From Ferruginibacter sp. (GTDB lineage Bacteria; Bacteroidota; Bacteroidia; Chitinophagales; Chitinophagaceae): 15,317 nt of DNA. Each line of letters starts with the position of its first letter. Position 1 is the first letter of the stretch. The notes under the pieces are model-generated. The model saw only the letters and a program-made list of their open reading frames with translations. It searched no databases and was not told the DNA's origin. A program made the position numbers and the translations under genes. The stretch is from positions 1 through 15,317 of the forward strand of contig VERM01000008.1 of assembly GCA_018882645.1 (NCBI GenBank). Direction: 5' to 3'. Of this stretch, positions 6,428 to 14,651 are shown in pieces.

Positions 6428-7375
6428 CTACTGAATCATTCTTGATCTGATGAAAAGACTATTGATGCTTTTGTTTTCATAAGCATTTCTCAATGCCACT
6501 GCAAACAGCTCATCTGTTGAAAGCACTTTAATTTTACTACTGTTTTGCTTTAAAGGTATGGTATCGCAAACCACCAGTTCATCGAGTACACTTTTTTCAA
6601 TATTCTCATATGCATTCCCACTCAGCACGGGGTGAGTGCAAAAAGCCCTTACGCTTCTGGCTCCTTTTTCCATCATCAGCCCGGCACTTTTTGCCAAAGT
6701 TCCACCAGTGTCACAAATATCATCTATCAAAACAATATCTCTGTCTTTCACCTCTCCAATTACCACCATACTGGCAATCTCATTAGCCCGCTTACGGTGT
6801 TTATCACAAATAACCATATCACATTCAAAAAACGAAGCGATCTCCCTGATTCTGTTGGCGCTGCCCACATCAGGGGCTGCAAAAGTTAAATTTTCAAGGT
6901 TAAGACTTTCTATATAAGGAATAAAGATTGCTGAAGATTCCAGATGATCTACAGGAATATCAAAATAACCCTGAATTTGAGGAGCATGTAAATCCATGGT
7001 TACTACTCTATCTGCACCCGCGGCAACAATCATGTTGGCCACCAGCTTTGATCCTATGGATACTCTTGGTCTGTCCTTTCTGTCTTGTCTTGCATATCCA
7101 TAATATGGAATAACGGCTATTACTTTGTACGCAGAAGCCCTTTTAGCTGCATCAATCATAAGTAACAACTCCATTAAATTATCAGTGGGTGAAAATGTAC
7201 TCTGTACCAGAAAAACAAATTTACCCCTGATACTTTCTTCAAATTCAACACCAATCTCTCCATCGCTAAACTGTTGTATTTTGACTTTCCCAAGGGGTTC
7301 TCCGAATTTTTTTGCAATTTTTTCAGCGAGATATTTTGAACCTTTTCCGGAAAAAATTTTAGCATTGGGTTGCAT
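6428..7375 (-). CDS. prs: Ribose-phosphate pyrophosphokinase (PRPP synthetase)
   Basis: The 315-residue enzyme transfers the beta,gamma-diphosphate of ATP to ribose 5-phosphate to make PRPP, the precursor of purines, pyrimidines, histidine, tryptophan and NAD. All class I motifs are visible: the FSDGE block (36-40), PYYGYARQDRKDRPR (90-104) near the ATP site, DLHAPQIQGYF (128-138) with the metal-binding histidine, the flexible catalytic loop DKHRKRANE (191-199) and the PRPP-binding loop VLIDDICDTGGT (215-226). Length is normal. The frame runs up to a TTG at 7412-7414, but that codon lies in a TAnnTTTG element and the extra 13 residues are not part of the family, so the ATG at 7373-7375 is the start. 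It is divergent from radC and probably forms a transcript with rplY. Confidence 0.97.
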   Translation of the reverse strand: MQPNAKIFSGKGSKYLAEKIAKKFGEPLGKVKIQQFSDGEIGVEFEESIRGKFVFLVQSTFSPTDNLMELLLMIDAAKRASAYKVIAVIPYYGYARQDRKDRPRVSIGSKLVANMIVAAGADRVVTMDLHAPQIQGYFDIPVDHLESSAIFIPYIESLNLENLTFAAPDVGSANRIREIASFFECDMVICDKHRKRANEIASMVVIGEVKDRDIVLIDDICDTGGTLAKSAGLMMEKGARSVRAFCTHPVLSGNAYENIEKSVLDELVVCDTIPLKQNSSKIKVLSTDELFAVALRNAYENKSINSLFIRSRMIQ

Positions 7376-7411
7376 GTGATATTTTTTTGAATGGATATGA
7401 AATTTCTTCAG

Positions 7412-7419
7412 CAAAATTA
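7412..7419 (-). promoter_or_regulatory. -7 promoter element of prs
   Basis: On the minus strand TAATTTTG matches TAnnTTTG exactly, 36 bases before the prs ATG, which implies a leader of about 30 bases. No TTG lies at the expected distance upstream. The element is in the 90-bp gap between the divergent prs and radC genes. Confidence 0.4.
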
Positions 7420-7465
7420 CAGTTAGTTTAGATTAATAAATCCTTAATTGCGTAAAAATGTTCAC

Positions 7466-8152
7466 ATGCATTTCACATCCATAAAAAACTGGTCTGTAGA
7501 TGACAGACCCAGAGAGAAAATGAAACAGTTGGGTGCATCATCATTAAGCAATGTAGATTTGATTGCCATACTTCTAAGATCGGGCAACAGATCAAAATCA
7601 GCAGTGGACCTGGCTAGAGAAATTCTGAATGAAAGCAATAACAATCTCGATGAGCTGGGAAAATTCTCCATTCGCGAATTGGAAAAGATTAAAGGCATCG
7701 GACCTACAAAAGCCATTACAATAATGGCCGCACTGGAGTTGGGCAGAAGAAGGCATGCCGGTGAAGCAAGAAAAAAAACATCAGTCACCTGCAGTAAAGA
7801 TGTGGCCGAATACCTGAGGGTTGTATTGAAAGATTATACTCAGGAAGTTTTCGGAGTATTATACCTAAACAGAGCCAACAAAATAAATCATTTTGAAATT
7901 GTAAGCAAAGGAGGTATAACGGGCACTGTGGCAGATCCCAGAATTATATTAAAAAGGGCTTTGGAAGAAGATGCTACAAGCATTGTGCTGAGCCATAATC
8001 ATCCTTCAGGAAATCTAAATCCAAGCAAAGCAGATCACGACCTCACCCATAAAATCAGAGAGGCTGCAGCACTTATGGATATTAAACTACTGGATCACAT
8101 TATTGTAAGTGATGAGGGATACTATAGTTTTATGGATGAAGGAGATTTATAA
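7466..8152 (+). CDS. radC: RadC family JAB-domain protein
   Basis: The 228-residue product is a typical full-length RadC. The N-terminal UPF0758 part (residues 1-100) has DRPREKMKQLGASSLSNVDL, a helix-hairpin-helix around IKGIGPTKAITIMAALELGR (75-94), then the MPN/JAB domain (about 105-228). The JAMM metal-site pattern is intact: E127 in QEVFGV, SHNHPSG (176-182) with two histidines and a downstream aspartate in SKAD (D190). Despite the name, a direct role in DNA repair is not established; the fold suggests a metal-dependent hydrolase. The frame is open from a TTG at 7448, but the ATG at 7466 fits the usual family start (MHFTSIKNWS). It is divergent from prs, and its stop codon directly touches that of the convergent DUF3467 gene. 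I see no exact TAnnTTTG promoter; TAGTTTAG at 7424-7431 is a near match. Confidence 0.95.
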   Translation: MHFTSIKNWSVDDRPREKMKQLGASSLSNVDLIAILLRSGNRSKSAVDLAREILNESNNNLDELGKFSIRELEKIKGIGPTKAITIMAALELGRRRHAGEARKKTSVTCSKDVAEYLRVVLKDYTQEVFGVLYLNRANKINHFEIVSKGGITGTVADPRIILKRALEEDATSIVLSHNHPSGNLNPSKADHDLTHKIREAAALMDIKLLDHIIVSDEGYYSFMDEGDL

Positions 8153-8467
8153 TTATGCTTGCCCGGCAGGTCCTCCAAAATTAAACGGAATTTCAATGCT
8201 CTCCATATCCTGTATGGTGCCATTGGATGACTCAAATTTTTTTACATTGTCAATCATTGCTTTCATAAAACGCTTCGCATGAAAAGGTGTAAGAATGATC
8301 CTGTTCTTCACTTTACTTTTAGGCGTTCCAGGCATGACGTTGACAAAATCAATAACAAATTCAGCATGGCTATGAGTAATGATGGCTAAATTGGCATAAG
8401 TACCCTCGGCAACTTCTTCTGATATCTCGATATTGATGGGGTTATTGATACTGGTTTGATCAGACAT
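8153..8467 (-). CDS. DUF3467 family protein
   Basis: The 104-residue product matches the DUF3467 pattern: an acidic start, INIEISEEVAEGTYANLAII, then HSHAEFVIDFVNVMPG, a KSKVKNRIILTPFHAKRFM block, a helix (ALIDNVKKFE-like) and a final hydrophobic segment with PFNFGGPAG. It has no signal peptide or membrane helix and is probably a small cytoplasmic protein. The family is widespread in Bacteroidota and other phyla and its function is unknown. It appears monocistronic, with a good promoter directly upstream, and converges on radC with no intergenic base, so its transcript must end inside or read into radC antisense unless terminated by other means. Confidence 0.88.
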   Translation of the reverse strand: MSDQTSINNPINIEISEEVAEGTYANLAIITHSHAEFVIDFVNVMPGTPKSKVKNRIILTPFHAKRFMKAMIDNVKKFESSNGTIQDMESIEIPFNFGGPAGQA

Positions 8468-8477
8468 TTTTTTATTT

Positions 8478-8511
8478 CAAAGTTAGCATTATCCAATTAT
8501 AATTTATTCAA
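8478..8511 (-). promoter_or_regulatory. Promoter of the DUF3467 gene
   Basis: On the minus strand TAACTTTG (8478-8485) matches TAnnTTTG exactly, and a TTG (8509-8511) lies 23 bases upstream, at the edge of the known spacing range. The -7 element ends only 10 bases before the ATG, so the transcript would have a leader of about five to seven bases. Confidence 0.5.
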
Positions 8512-8592
8512 AAACAAATAGCTGTAATAAAAAATAAACAAACCTCCTCTATTTTGGATATTTGAGTACTAAAGTAAAAATAGATTTGACAG

Positions 8593-8632
8593 AAAAAAAA
8601 GAGGCTGTCTCGTACTTTTGAGACAGCCTCTT
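8593..8632 (-). terminator. Intrinsic terminator of the SusCD operon
   Basis: AAGAGGCTGTCTC (8599-8611) and GAGACAGCCTCTT (8620-8632) form a perfect 13-bp stem with an 8-base loop. Read on the minus strand it lies 18 bases after the stop codon of the DUF1735-like gene and is followed by a T run (complement of 8593-8598). On the plus strand no T run follows, so it acts in the minus direction. Confidence 0.88.
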
Positions 8633-8650
8633 AAAAGAATTTTGCATTAT

Positions 8651-9652
8651 TTATCTAGGTTCTAAAAATTCCCAGGTTTCATCAAAAAAGCCTCTTGGAC
8701 CAGAAGGAACAACCGAAGGTTGTATCATGAAATATTTGACCCTTATTTTTTTAGACGCAGCGTCGTAGGCATTGATTCCAGTAGGATCAAGCTCTGCCTT
8801 TCGCGTATTACTTGAAATATAATCAGGGGCGCCTGTACCTCCCGAAGGATCTCCAACAAAATTAGACGGATTGGCAGGGTCTCCATAATAATTTCTGATT
8901 TCAGAAACCGCGTCTGTTGCAGGATCAAAGAAAGCCTGCAGACCCCAGCGACCGTAGTAGGATGGTCCGTCCGGAGTATTAAACAAATATGCCGGAACAA
9001 ATTCCCCATTCACAAGCAAATAGACATCTACACTGCTTGGGCCAGTTGTAACAAGGAAATAGTATAAAGGATAACGAGCCGTATAATTGGCACCAACAGG
9101 TGCAACATCTTGATAAGTTCCTGTGACCTTATATACACCGTCATATTTATTTTTGATAACAATTTTAATTAGAACTTCTTTCAGATTGGCAGCCACCTGA
9201 TATCCGTTATCCGCACTTACAAGCTCTAATCCTAAAGCATAAATCTTATTGGGGTCAAGATTGGATGATTTTTTGATTTCTAATTGAAGTGTATCCACAA
9301 TCTGGCCTGCGGCTATTTTGCCATCCAAATTAATAGAATATTCGTCAGCAGGCAATAGTGTCAAATCCGGATCGGCATCTACCAGTTCAGGTTTCAATTT
9401 GAATTTAACATTGATGTCGGTTGTAGGTTTATTGATGGATTCCGCAGAGAAAGTAGGTGCATTAATGATCTGGGATTCATCAGAGGAAAAGATCGCAAAA
9501 GTAAGAGTTCCCGCTTGTGGTAATGCCACTGCCTTCTTTTCAATTACCTGGACTCCATAATCTCCGTTATCAAATCCCTTATCTTTCAAACATCCTGTAA
9601 GTGAAATTCCAATCAAGGCTGTCAGAAATGTTAATTTTAAATATTTTTTCAT
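8651..9652 (-). CDS. DUF1735/BT_3987-N-like lipoprotein of the SusCD operon
   Basis: The 333-residue product has a lipoprotein signal peptide ending in LTG-C21, so it should be lipidated and sit in the outer membrane, perhaps facing outward. Residues about 30-165 fit the DUF1735 (BT_3987-like N-terminal) pattern: an opening strand about TLTFAIFSS, a central LLPADEYSINLDGKIAAGQ motif, and a strand ending in DPNKIYALGLELVSADNGYQVA. The rest (about 175-333) is Gly/Pro/Tyr-rich, begins YDGVYKVTGTYQD and ends with TWEFLEPR; I do not recognise it. Such proteins are usually third genes in SusCD operons and are thought to help bind substrate at the cell surface. The ATG at 9650-9652 is preferred over a TTG at 9686-9688 because it starts a normal signal peptide. 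It follows the SusD-like gene at 42 bp and precedes a strong terminator. Confidence 0.8.
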   Translation of the reverse strand: MKKYLKLTFLTALIGISLTGCLKDKGFDNGDYGVQVIEKKAVALPQAGTLTFAIFSSDESQIINAPTFSAESINKPTTDINVKFKLKPELVDADPDLTLLPADEYSINLDGKIAAGQIVDTLQLEIKKSSNLDPNKIYALGLELVSADNGYQVAANLKEVLIKIVIKNKYDGVYKVTGTYQDVAPVGANYTARYPLYYFLVTTGPSSVDVYLLVNGEFVPAYLFNTPDGPSYYGRWGLQAFFDPATDAVSEIRNYYGDPANPSNFVGDPSGGTGAPDYISSNTRKAELDPTGINAYDAASKKIRVKYFMIQPSVVPSGPRGFFDETWEFLEPR

Positions 9653-9694
9653 TGTTGTATTTTTATTGATGAATGAGTTTATTCTCAATTTGTT

Positions 9695-11323
9695 TTATTG
9701 TTTATCCCAGAATATTCTGCTGGTAAAAACATCTATAGTACCCTGAGCTTTCGCATTTACCTCATTGAAACTATATTCAGACTGAGGATAAAATAAACGA
9801 ATTGGAATGGATGGTTTTGCGCCGGTCAAAATAGATAGTGGCGGTCCGGGATCGAAACCAACCAGATCTCCGTAAACGATATCCGTTCTTCTTACGTCTG
9901 TCCATATTTCATAGGGTGCAATCCCATTCAATGCAAACCATTTTTGTGATAAAATGGTATATGTTTTGTCAGTAGCCTCGTCATAATCCACGTCGGGGAA
10001 ACCAATGTTGTAATCCAAATAATCTTCATAATCCTGAGTGGTGAGTCCTAAAGTCGTGAAGGATTCAAGCACAGCACTATATAATAAATCTTTAGCACTT
10101 GGTCCTGAATTAATAATGCCTCTTTCGCGGGCTTCCGCCTGAAGAAATAAACTTTCCACACTTGTAATTATCCATGCATCAGATGCAGGGCCGTTTGGTG
10201 TCAACCCTGTATTAGGCGATGTGCTGTTGATTGCGTTAATTGAAGACAAATCAGGACCCAAACTGTTTGGAAATTGACCAGAAGTTGCTCCAAATGGAAT
10301 ACCCTTATGATAATCGGCAGGTTCATAAATGGCAGCATCAGGATTTACATCGGGCTTTACATAAAATTTGTCTATTCTGGGATCGGCATCATATCTGTAA
10401 TATCCCCAATTCCCGGGATTTGATACATTACCAAAACCAGCAGCATATGAGTTGGCTTTTACGAAATCCGCATTACTTGCCAAAACACCATTTTCGTTGA
10501 TAGCATAGGCTCTGTAAAAAGGATTGGGTTTGGCTGAAGAATATCCGGGATTGATTTTAGCTGTTTCTCCGGATTGTAAGTAGCCGGAACCCTCTGCCTC
10601 GATGATGGCAACCTCGGCAGCAGCATTGATTTCAGGCACATCGTATGCATGAACCAAAAGACGAAGTTTCAATGTGTTTGCAAATTTAATCCACATGGAA
10701 GCATTTCCTTTGAACACTAAATCATTTGTAGTGATTTTATCATTATTGGCAGGGCTACTGGCAACAGGATCTTTGAGTAATGCAATTGCTTTATCCAGTT
10801 CACGGAAAAGATCCTTATAAATATCCGCACCTTTGTCATATTTAGGGCTTCTGACCTCATTCCCCTTCAAAGCTTCCGAATAGGGTATATTGCCATAAAC
10901 ATCAGTGAGCAATTGAAAATTATGAGCCTTCATGATGCGAGCGATGGCTTCATAGAAGCCTGAACCTGATTCAATGGCTTTTGTCTGAACGTAATTATAA
11001 CTTGAGTTATTATAATACAAGTCTGTCCAAGGATTATTTGTAGAAGGGAAACTATTGGTGAAATTGTAAGTCTCTTCTTGTTGATCATTTTGGTAGCTAC
11101 CACTTCTCGCCCAATATCCCATCCAGTTTTGAAGAAACTTCCAGTCTGTTGCAACAATCCTGGCATTGTTGGATAAGGCTGCGGGTAAAACGTCTCTGTA
11201 ATTCAGAGAACCGGCAGTCAAATCCTCAGTAGAGGCATTGATGTCAAAATTTGTTTTACAACCGGTACCCAACACCACGAGCGATGTGGCAAGGATGGCC
11301 AGTTTTTTTATCTTTATTTTCAT
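9695..11323 (-). CDS. SusD-like nutrient-binding outer-membrane lipoprotein (SusD/RagB, SusD-like 2 type)
   Basis: The 542-residue product has a lipoprotein signal peptide with lipobox GTG-C22, so it is anchored in the outer membrane. Visible SusD-like family 2 features are the start FDINASTEDLTAGSLNYRDVLPAA, WKFLQNWMGYWARSGSY (about 62-78), a TPR-like helical section with ARIMKAHNFQLLTDVYGNIPYSEAL (about 127-151), KGNASMWIKFANTLKLRLL and a C-terminal QKWFALNGIAPYEIWTDVRRT followed by PIRLFYPQSEY. SusD proteins form a lid over the SusC channel and capture the nutrient. This subfamily is not restricted to glycans, and the ligand cannot be read from sequence. The gene lies 65 bp after susC and 42 bp before the DUF1735-like gene on the same strand, a standard operon order. 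The ATG at 11323 starts the signal peptide directly. Confidence 0.93.
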   Translation of the reverse strand: MKIKIKKLAILATSLVVLGTGCKTNFDINASTEDLTAGSLNYRDVLPAALSNNARIVATDWKFLQNWMGYWARSGSYQNDQQEETYNFTNSFPSTNNPWTDLYYNNSSYNYVQTKAIESGSGFYEAIARIMKAHNFQLLTDVYGNIPYSEALKGNEVRSPKYDKGADIYKDLFRELDKAIALLKDPVASSPANNDKITTNDLVFKGNASMWIKFANTLKLRLLVHAYDVPEINAAAEVAIIEAEGSGYLQSGETAKINPGYSSAKPNPFYRAYAINENGVLASNADFVKANSYAAGFGNVSNPGNWGYYRYDADPRIDKFYVKPDVNPDAAIYEPADYHKGIPFGATSGQFPNSLGPDLSSINAINSTSPNTGLTPNGPASDAWIITSVESLFLQAEARERGIINSGPSAKDLLYSAVLESFTTLGLTTQDYEDYLDYNIGFPDVDYDEATDKTYTILSQKWFALNGIAPYEIWTDVRRTDIVYGDLVGFDPGPPLSILTGAKPSIPIRLFYPQSEYSFNEVNAKAQGTIDVFTSRIFWDKQ

Positions 11324-11388
11324 ATTTCTATCTTTAAATTATGTTTTTTTAACCCTGAAAATCGAGAAACAACTGATAATCTGATCGA

Positions 11389-14300
11389 TTAAAAATTGAA
11401 TATTACACTACCTCCAAAAATTCTTGTTGGTGGGAGGTTATAACCCGTACTACGTCCTTGAGCATTACCAGTGTACGCTCCGCCACCTGCACTGGAGAAT
11501 TCAGGATCAGTCCACTGATTGCTTTTAGGTAACCATGTCAAAAGGTTTCTTCCTGATACAGAGACTGTCACTCCTCTCAGTGTATTCCCTTTAAAAATTC
11601 TGGATGGGAATTCATAACTGAGTGAAACCTCTCTAAGCTTCCAGAAAGCACCGTTACACAAGTAGTTGGTAACAGCTTCCGTATTCAAATCGCTATTCCA
11701 AAACTCACGGTTATACGTTTTAGTGTAAACATTTGTGTTGTTGACGTATTTAATTCCGTCAAATACAACTGAGTTTGGCCAAACGAAGGCACGACGACCA
11801 TATTGCGCACTGCGCTGAGAAATTCCGTTGTCATCCAGAAAACCGCCTAACTGATCAACAACAATTTGGTTACCTCCACGATATTCAGCAACGGCACTTA
11901 AAGTGAATCCTTTGTAATTCGCATTGAGTGAGATACCGAATATGTCACTTGGTGTAGTTCTTCCGAAAGTAGTCAAATTAGGATTCAAAGTAGGCATTCC
12001 ATCTGCGCCAACGATCACTTTGCCACTGGCCGGATCTCTGACATAATCAGTCAATCTGAATTTGTATACAGGCTGACCTACGATTACCCAGTTATAGTTT
12101 CCAATTCCCAATTCATTCACACCTTCAACCAATTGGGTTACCTTACTGGTTTGATAGGTGTAGTTGAATTTAAGATCAACATTCAAATCTCCAATTTTTA
12201 CCAAAGGAGTAAGTTTCAAATCCAATTCAACCCCTGTATTGGTAAACTCTGCTGCATTTAACTTACTTGAAGTAAACCCTGAACTGATTGGCAATTGCAG
12301 ATCCAATACCTGATTGGTATTATCCTGAGTATAGTAGCTTGCCTCAAAGTTGATTCTGTTTTTGAGAAACCCTAACTCAATACCTACTTCACGGTTGATT
12401 ACAAACTCAGGCCTGAATTGTCTTTGGAACAAAGAAGTAGGAGTGTTGTATCCTAGTGTAGACCCGAATGGGAAGAAAGTAGCAACAGTAAAATTAGGAT
12501 CCTGCTGTGGTACCAGAGGAACGTTTCCTGTTTTAGAAATAGCTCCGCGAAGTTTGAAGTAATTTAAAACTTTGTTAGAAGTCAGACTTGGAATCAATTT
12601 ATGCAATAATATTGAAGCGTTCACGCCTGGATAAAAATAGGAAATATCACTATTGGTAAAAGATCCGCCATCTCTTGGAGCATTTCGGCTGTCTCTGTCA
12701 TAGCTTGCAGTACCTTCCACATATGCTTTACCATCAAAGTCAAGACCTACTCTACCAAACAATCTGGTCAATCTTGATTTGGTTGCACCGACGCCAACAA
12801 TAGGCTCTCCAATACGATTTTGAATACTTAAGAAAGTAGAAGTTCCAAGATTAGAACTGCTCACAAAGATGTCATTCGAATTGTTTTCACGATATGACTG
12901 TCCCAAAGTAGCGCTTATTCCGATAGTTTTGTATTTGGTATTGATATTCGCAAACAACTCAGAACTTAATCTGCTTCCGGAGTTGAATGCATCAGATACA
13001 GCAGCACTGATTGTAGTTGAAGATGCATCTCTCAGAGTAAGATGGTATGCGCTTGGAGTAAAAGCTTCTCTGGTACCTTTTGCATTTCCATTGGTAGCAG
13101 ATCCACCCAGACGATATACGAAATTCAACCAGCTGGCGGCTTTGAAAGACAATTCCACATTACCTAAAAGATCGTTTGATTTCCCTTTTTGTCTGTTGAT
13201 ATCTTTTGTCATGTATGGAGTCCTCTGGAAATTTACAAGATATGGTGTATAATATCCATTAGGGCTGGAAAAGTAATCTGTTCTCCAGTTTTTAAAACGA
13301 GAGAGATCATATTGTCCGGGGGCACCAGTTACATTGTAGTAGATTAAAGTATTTGCTGTTGTAACGTCATAATTTGAATTGGTATAACGAACATTGAAGC
13401 TGGCTTTGAATCTTCCATATTCTTTTTGCGCACTCATGGCTACTGTTCTACGGTCATTTTTATCACCGGGAACAGTACCACGTATAGAAACATTCTGAGC
13501 ACTCAGATAGAAATCGCCGGTTGAATAAGATACATCCGTTTGATTGGTTGATCCAGTGGCAAAGAAATTTCTTCTACCGTTAGGATTGTATGAATAAGGC
13601 AATAATAATTTTTCACCATTTGGCCCATCCTGACCCATTTGTCTGATAGAACCATCAAATTCATCACCCCAGCTTTGTTGCTCAATTGGATCAAAAGAAC
13701 CCTGACCGGTATTGGGATCTTGGTTATACCCCGAACCCCAGCGAGTCTGAAATTTGGGCATGTAAGCAATTTTTTCCAATTGGGTAGTATGACTAACTGT
13801 TATCATTGGTCTTTGCTTGGAACCTCTTTTTGTGGTAACCACAATCGCACCGTTCACGCCATCAGGGCCATAGATAACGGTTGCAGAGGCCGATTTCAGC
13901 AAGCTTACATCCGCAATGTCATTTGGATTTATAGAGTTGAGAAATCCTAAAGGAGTAGGCACCCCATCCACAACCAACATTGGCTGGTTGTTACCGGTTA
14001 AAGATCTGATACCACGGAGTGTAATACGAGTGGTCCCCAAAACACCGGAGTTTGTGGTAGCCACATTCAAACCAGATACTTTACCAGTAAGACCATTTTG
14101 AAGATTTACCGGATTTGCCTGAGTGAGTTCTTTTGTTTTTATTGATGCAGTTGAATAACCAATTGAAGATTTTTGACGAACCTGACCAAGAGCTGTAACT
14201 ACCACAGCACTCAATTCCTGATTATTTCTAACCAGGTTGGCTATAACCAGGCTTCCGGTTGGAGACACCGTCTGGGCATCGTAGCCCACAGCAGTGATTG

Positions 14301-14511
14301 TTAGTGTAGACGAAGCGCTTTTGACTTTAATGGAAAAGTCACCATTCTCATCCGAATTTACGGCATTTTTGGTTCCTGTTTCAGTAACAGTGGCAAACTT
14401 TACAGGATCTCCGGGTATATCCCTTACCTTACCGGTAATAACCCTTGATTGCGCAGACGCGAACATTCCTGCTAACATCAACACAGCAAATAGTGGTAAT
14501 AATCTTCTCAT
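11389..14511 (-). CDS. SusC/RagA family TonB-linked outer-membrane channel
   Basis: The 1040-residue product is a full-length SusC. It has a signal peptide (1-20, cut before Gln21), a carboxypeptidase-regulatory-like beta domain (about 24-92, with VITGKVRD and DENGDFSI), a TonB-box-like segment (about 101-107, SAVVVTA), a plug domain (about 110-230) with ITLRGIRSL, PMLVVDGVP and YGPDGVNGAIVVTTKRG, then a long beta-barrel ending in aromatic FNF as expected for BAM-dependent outer-membrane proteins. SusC imports oligomers captured by its SusD lid, driven by TonB-ExbBD. The plug motif has GPDG where many SusC proteins have GSRG or GARG, a variant I believe occurs in a subgroup. There is no N-terminal signalling domain, so it is not a direct anti-sigma transducer. 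It is the first gene of a three-gene operon; a possible weak promoter lies at 14542-14569. Confidence 0.96.
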   Translation of the reverse strand: MRRLLPLFAVLMLAGMFASAQSRVITGKVRDIPGDPVKFATVTETGTKNAVNSDENGDFSIKVKSASSTLTITAVGYDAQTVSPTGSLVIANLVRNNQELSAVVVTALGQVRQKSSIGYSTASIKTKELTQANPVNLQNGLTGKVSGLNVATTNSGVLGTTRITLRGIRSLTGNNQPMLVVDGVPTPLGFLNSINPNDIADVSLLKSASATVIYGPDGVNGAIVVTTKRGSKQRPMITVSHTTQLEKIAYMPKFQTRWGSGYNQDPNTGQGSFDPIEQQSWGDEFDGSIRQMGQDGPNGEKLLLPYSYNPNGRRNFFATGSTNQTDVSYSTGDFYLSAQNVSIRGTVPGDKNDRRTVAMSAQKEYGRFKASFNVRYTNSNYDVTTANTLIYYNVTGAPGQYDLSRFKNWRTDYFSSPNGYYTPYLVNFQRTPYMTKDINRQKGKSNDLLGNVELSFKAASWLNFVYRLGGSATNGNAKGTREAFTPSAYHLTLRDASSTTISAAVSDAFNSGSRLSSELFANINTKYKTIGISATLGQSYRENNSNDIFVSSSNLGTSTFLSIQNRIGEPIVGVGATKSRLTRLFGRVGLDFDGKAYVEGTASYDRDSRNAPRDGGSFTNSDISYFYPGVNASILLHKLIPSLTSNKVLNYFKLRGAISKTGNVPLVPQQDPNFTVATFFPFGSTLGYNTPTSLFQRQFRPEFVINREVGIELGFLKNRINFEASYYTQDNTNQVLDLQLPISSGFTSSKLNAAEFTNTGVELDLKLTPLVKIGDLNVDLKFNYTYQTSKVTQLVEGVNELGIGNYNWVIVGQPVYKFRLTDYVRDPASGKVIVGADGMPTLNPNLTTFGRTTPSDIFGISLNANYKGFTLSAVAEYRGGNQIVVDQLGGFLDDNGISQRSAQYGRRAFVWPNSVVFDGIKYVNNTNVYTKTYNREFWNSDLNTEAVTNYLCNGAFWKLREVSLSYEFPSRIFKGNTLRGVTVSVSGRNLLTWLPKSNQWTDPEFSSAGGGAYTGNAQGRSTGYNLPPTRIFGGSVIFNF

Positions 14512-14541
14512 GTGCAGTTAAATTATTTGTTAAATATGGGC

Positions 14542-14569
14542 TAAAAGTAGGGAATTTTTTAAAACCAAA
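14542..14569 (-). promoter_or_regulatory. Possible promoter of the susCD operon
   Basis: On the minus strand TACTTTTA (14542-14549) matches TAnnTTTG in seven of eight places, and TTTG (14566-14569) lies 16 bases upstream, slightly under the usual 17-23. The -7 element ends about 30 bases before the susC ATG. It is the best candidate in the 140-bp gap but is not a perfect match. Confidence 0.3.
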
Positions 14570-14651
14570 GAAAAATAACAATTTATTAATGAGATGATTT
14601 AAACAGAAAAATGGAAAATCACATGAAAATGACGCGCCGCAATTAGGCAGT

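Noticed and set aside
8543..8548. AGGAGG on the minus strand, a perfect Shine-Dalgarno-like sequence in the gap before the DUF3467 gene
   Set aside because: Only a TTG-started frame of about 14 codons follows it, without ATG, and it lies upstream of the predicted promoter; it is too far from the DUF3467 start. Probably chance.
12869..13252. 127-codon plus-strand frame inside the susC gene
   Set aside because: It is antisense to the SusC beta-barrel, which is intact on the other strand; hydrophobic stretches are what the reverse of barrel codons gives.
14625..14645. GC-rich patch (GACGCGCCGC) between the right-edge gene and susC
   Set aside because: It has no self-complementary partner nearby and no T run, so it does not form a convincing terminator or operator.
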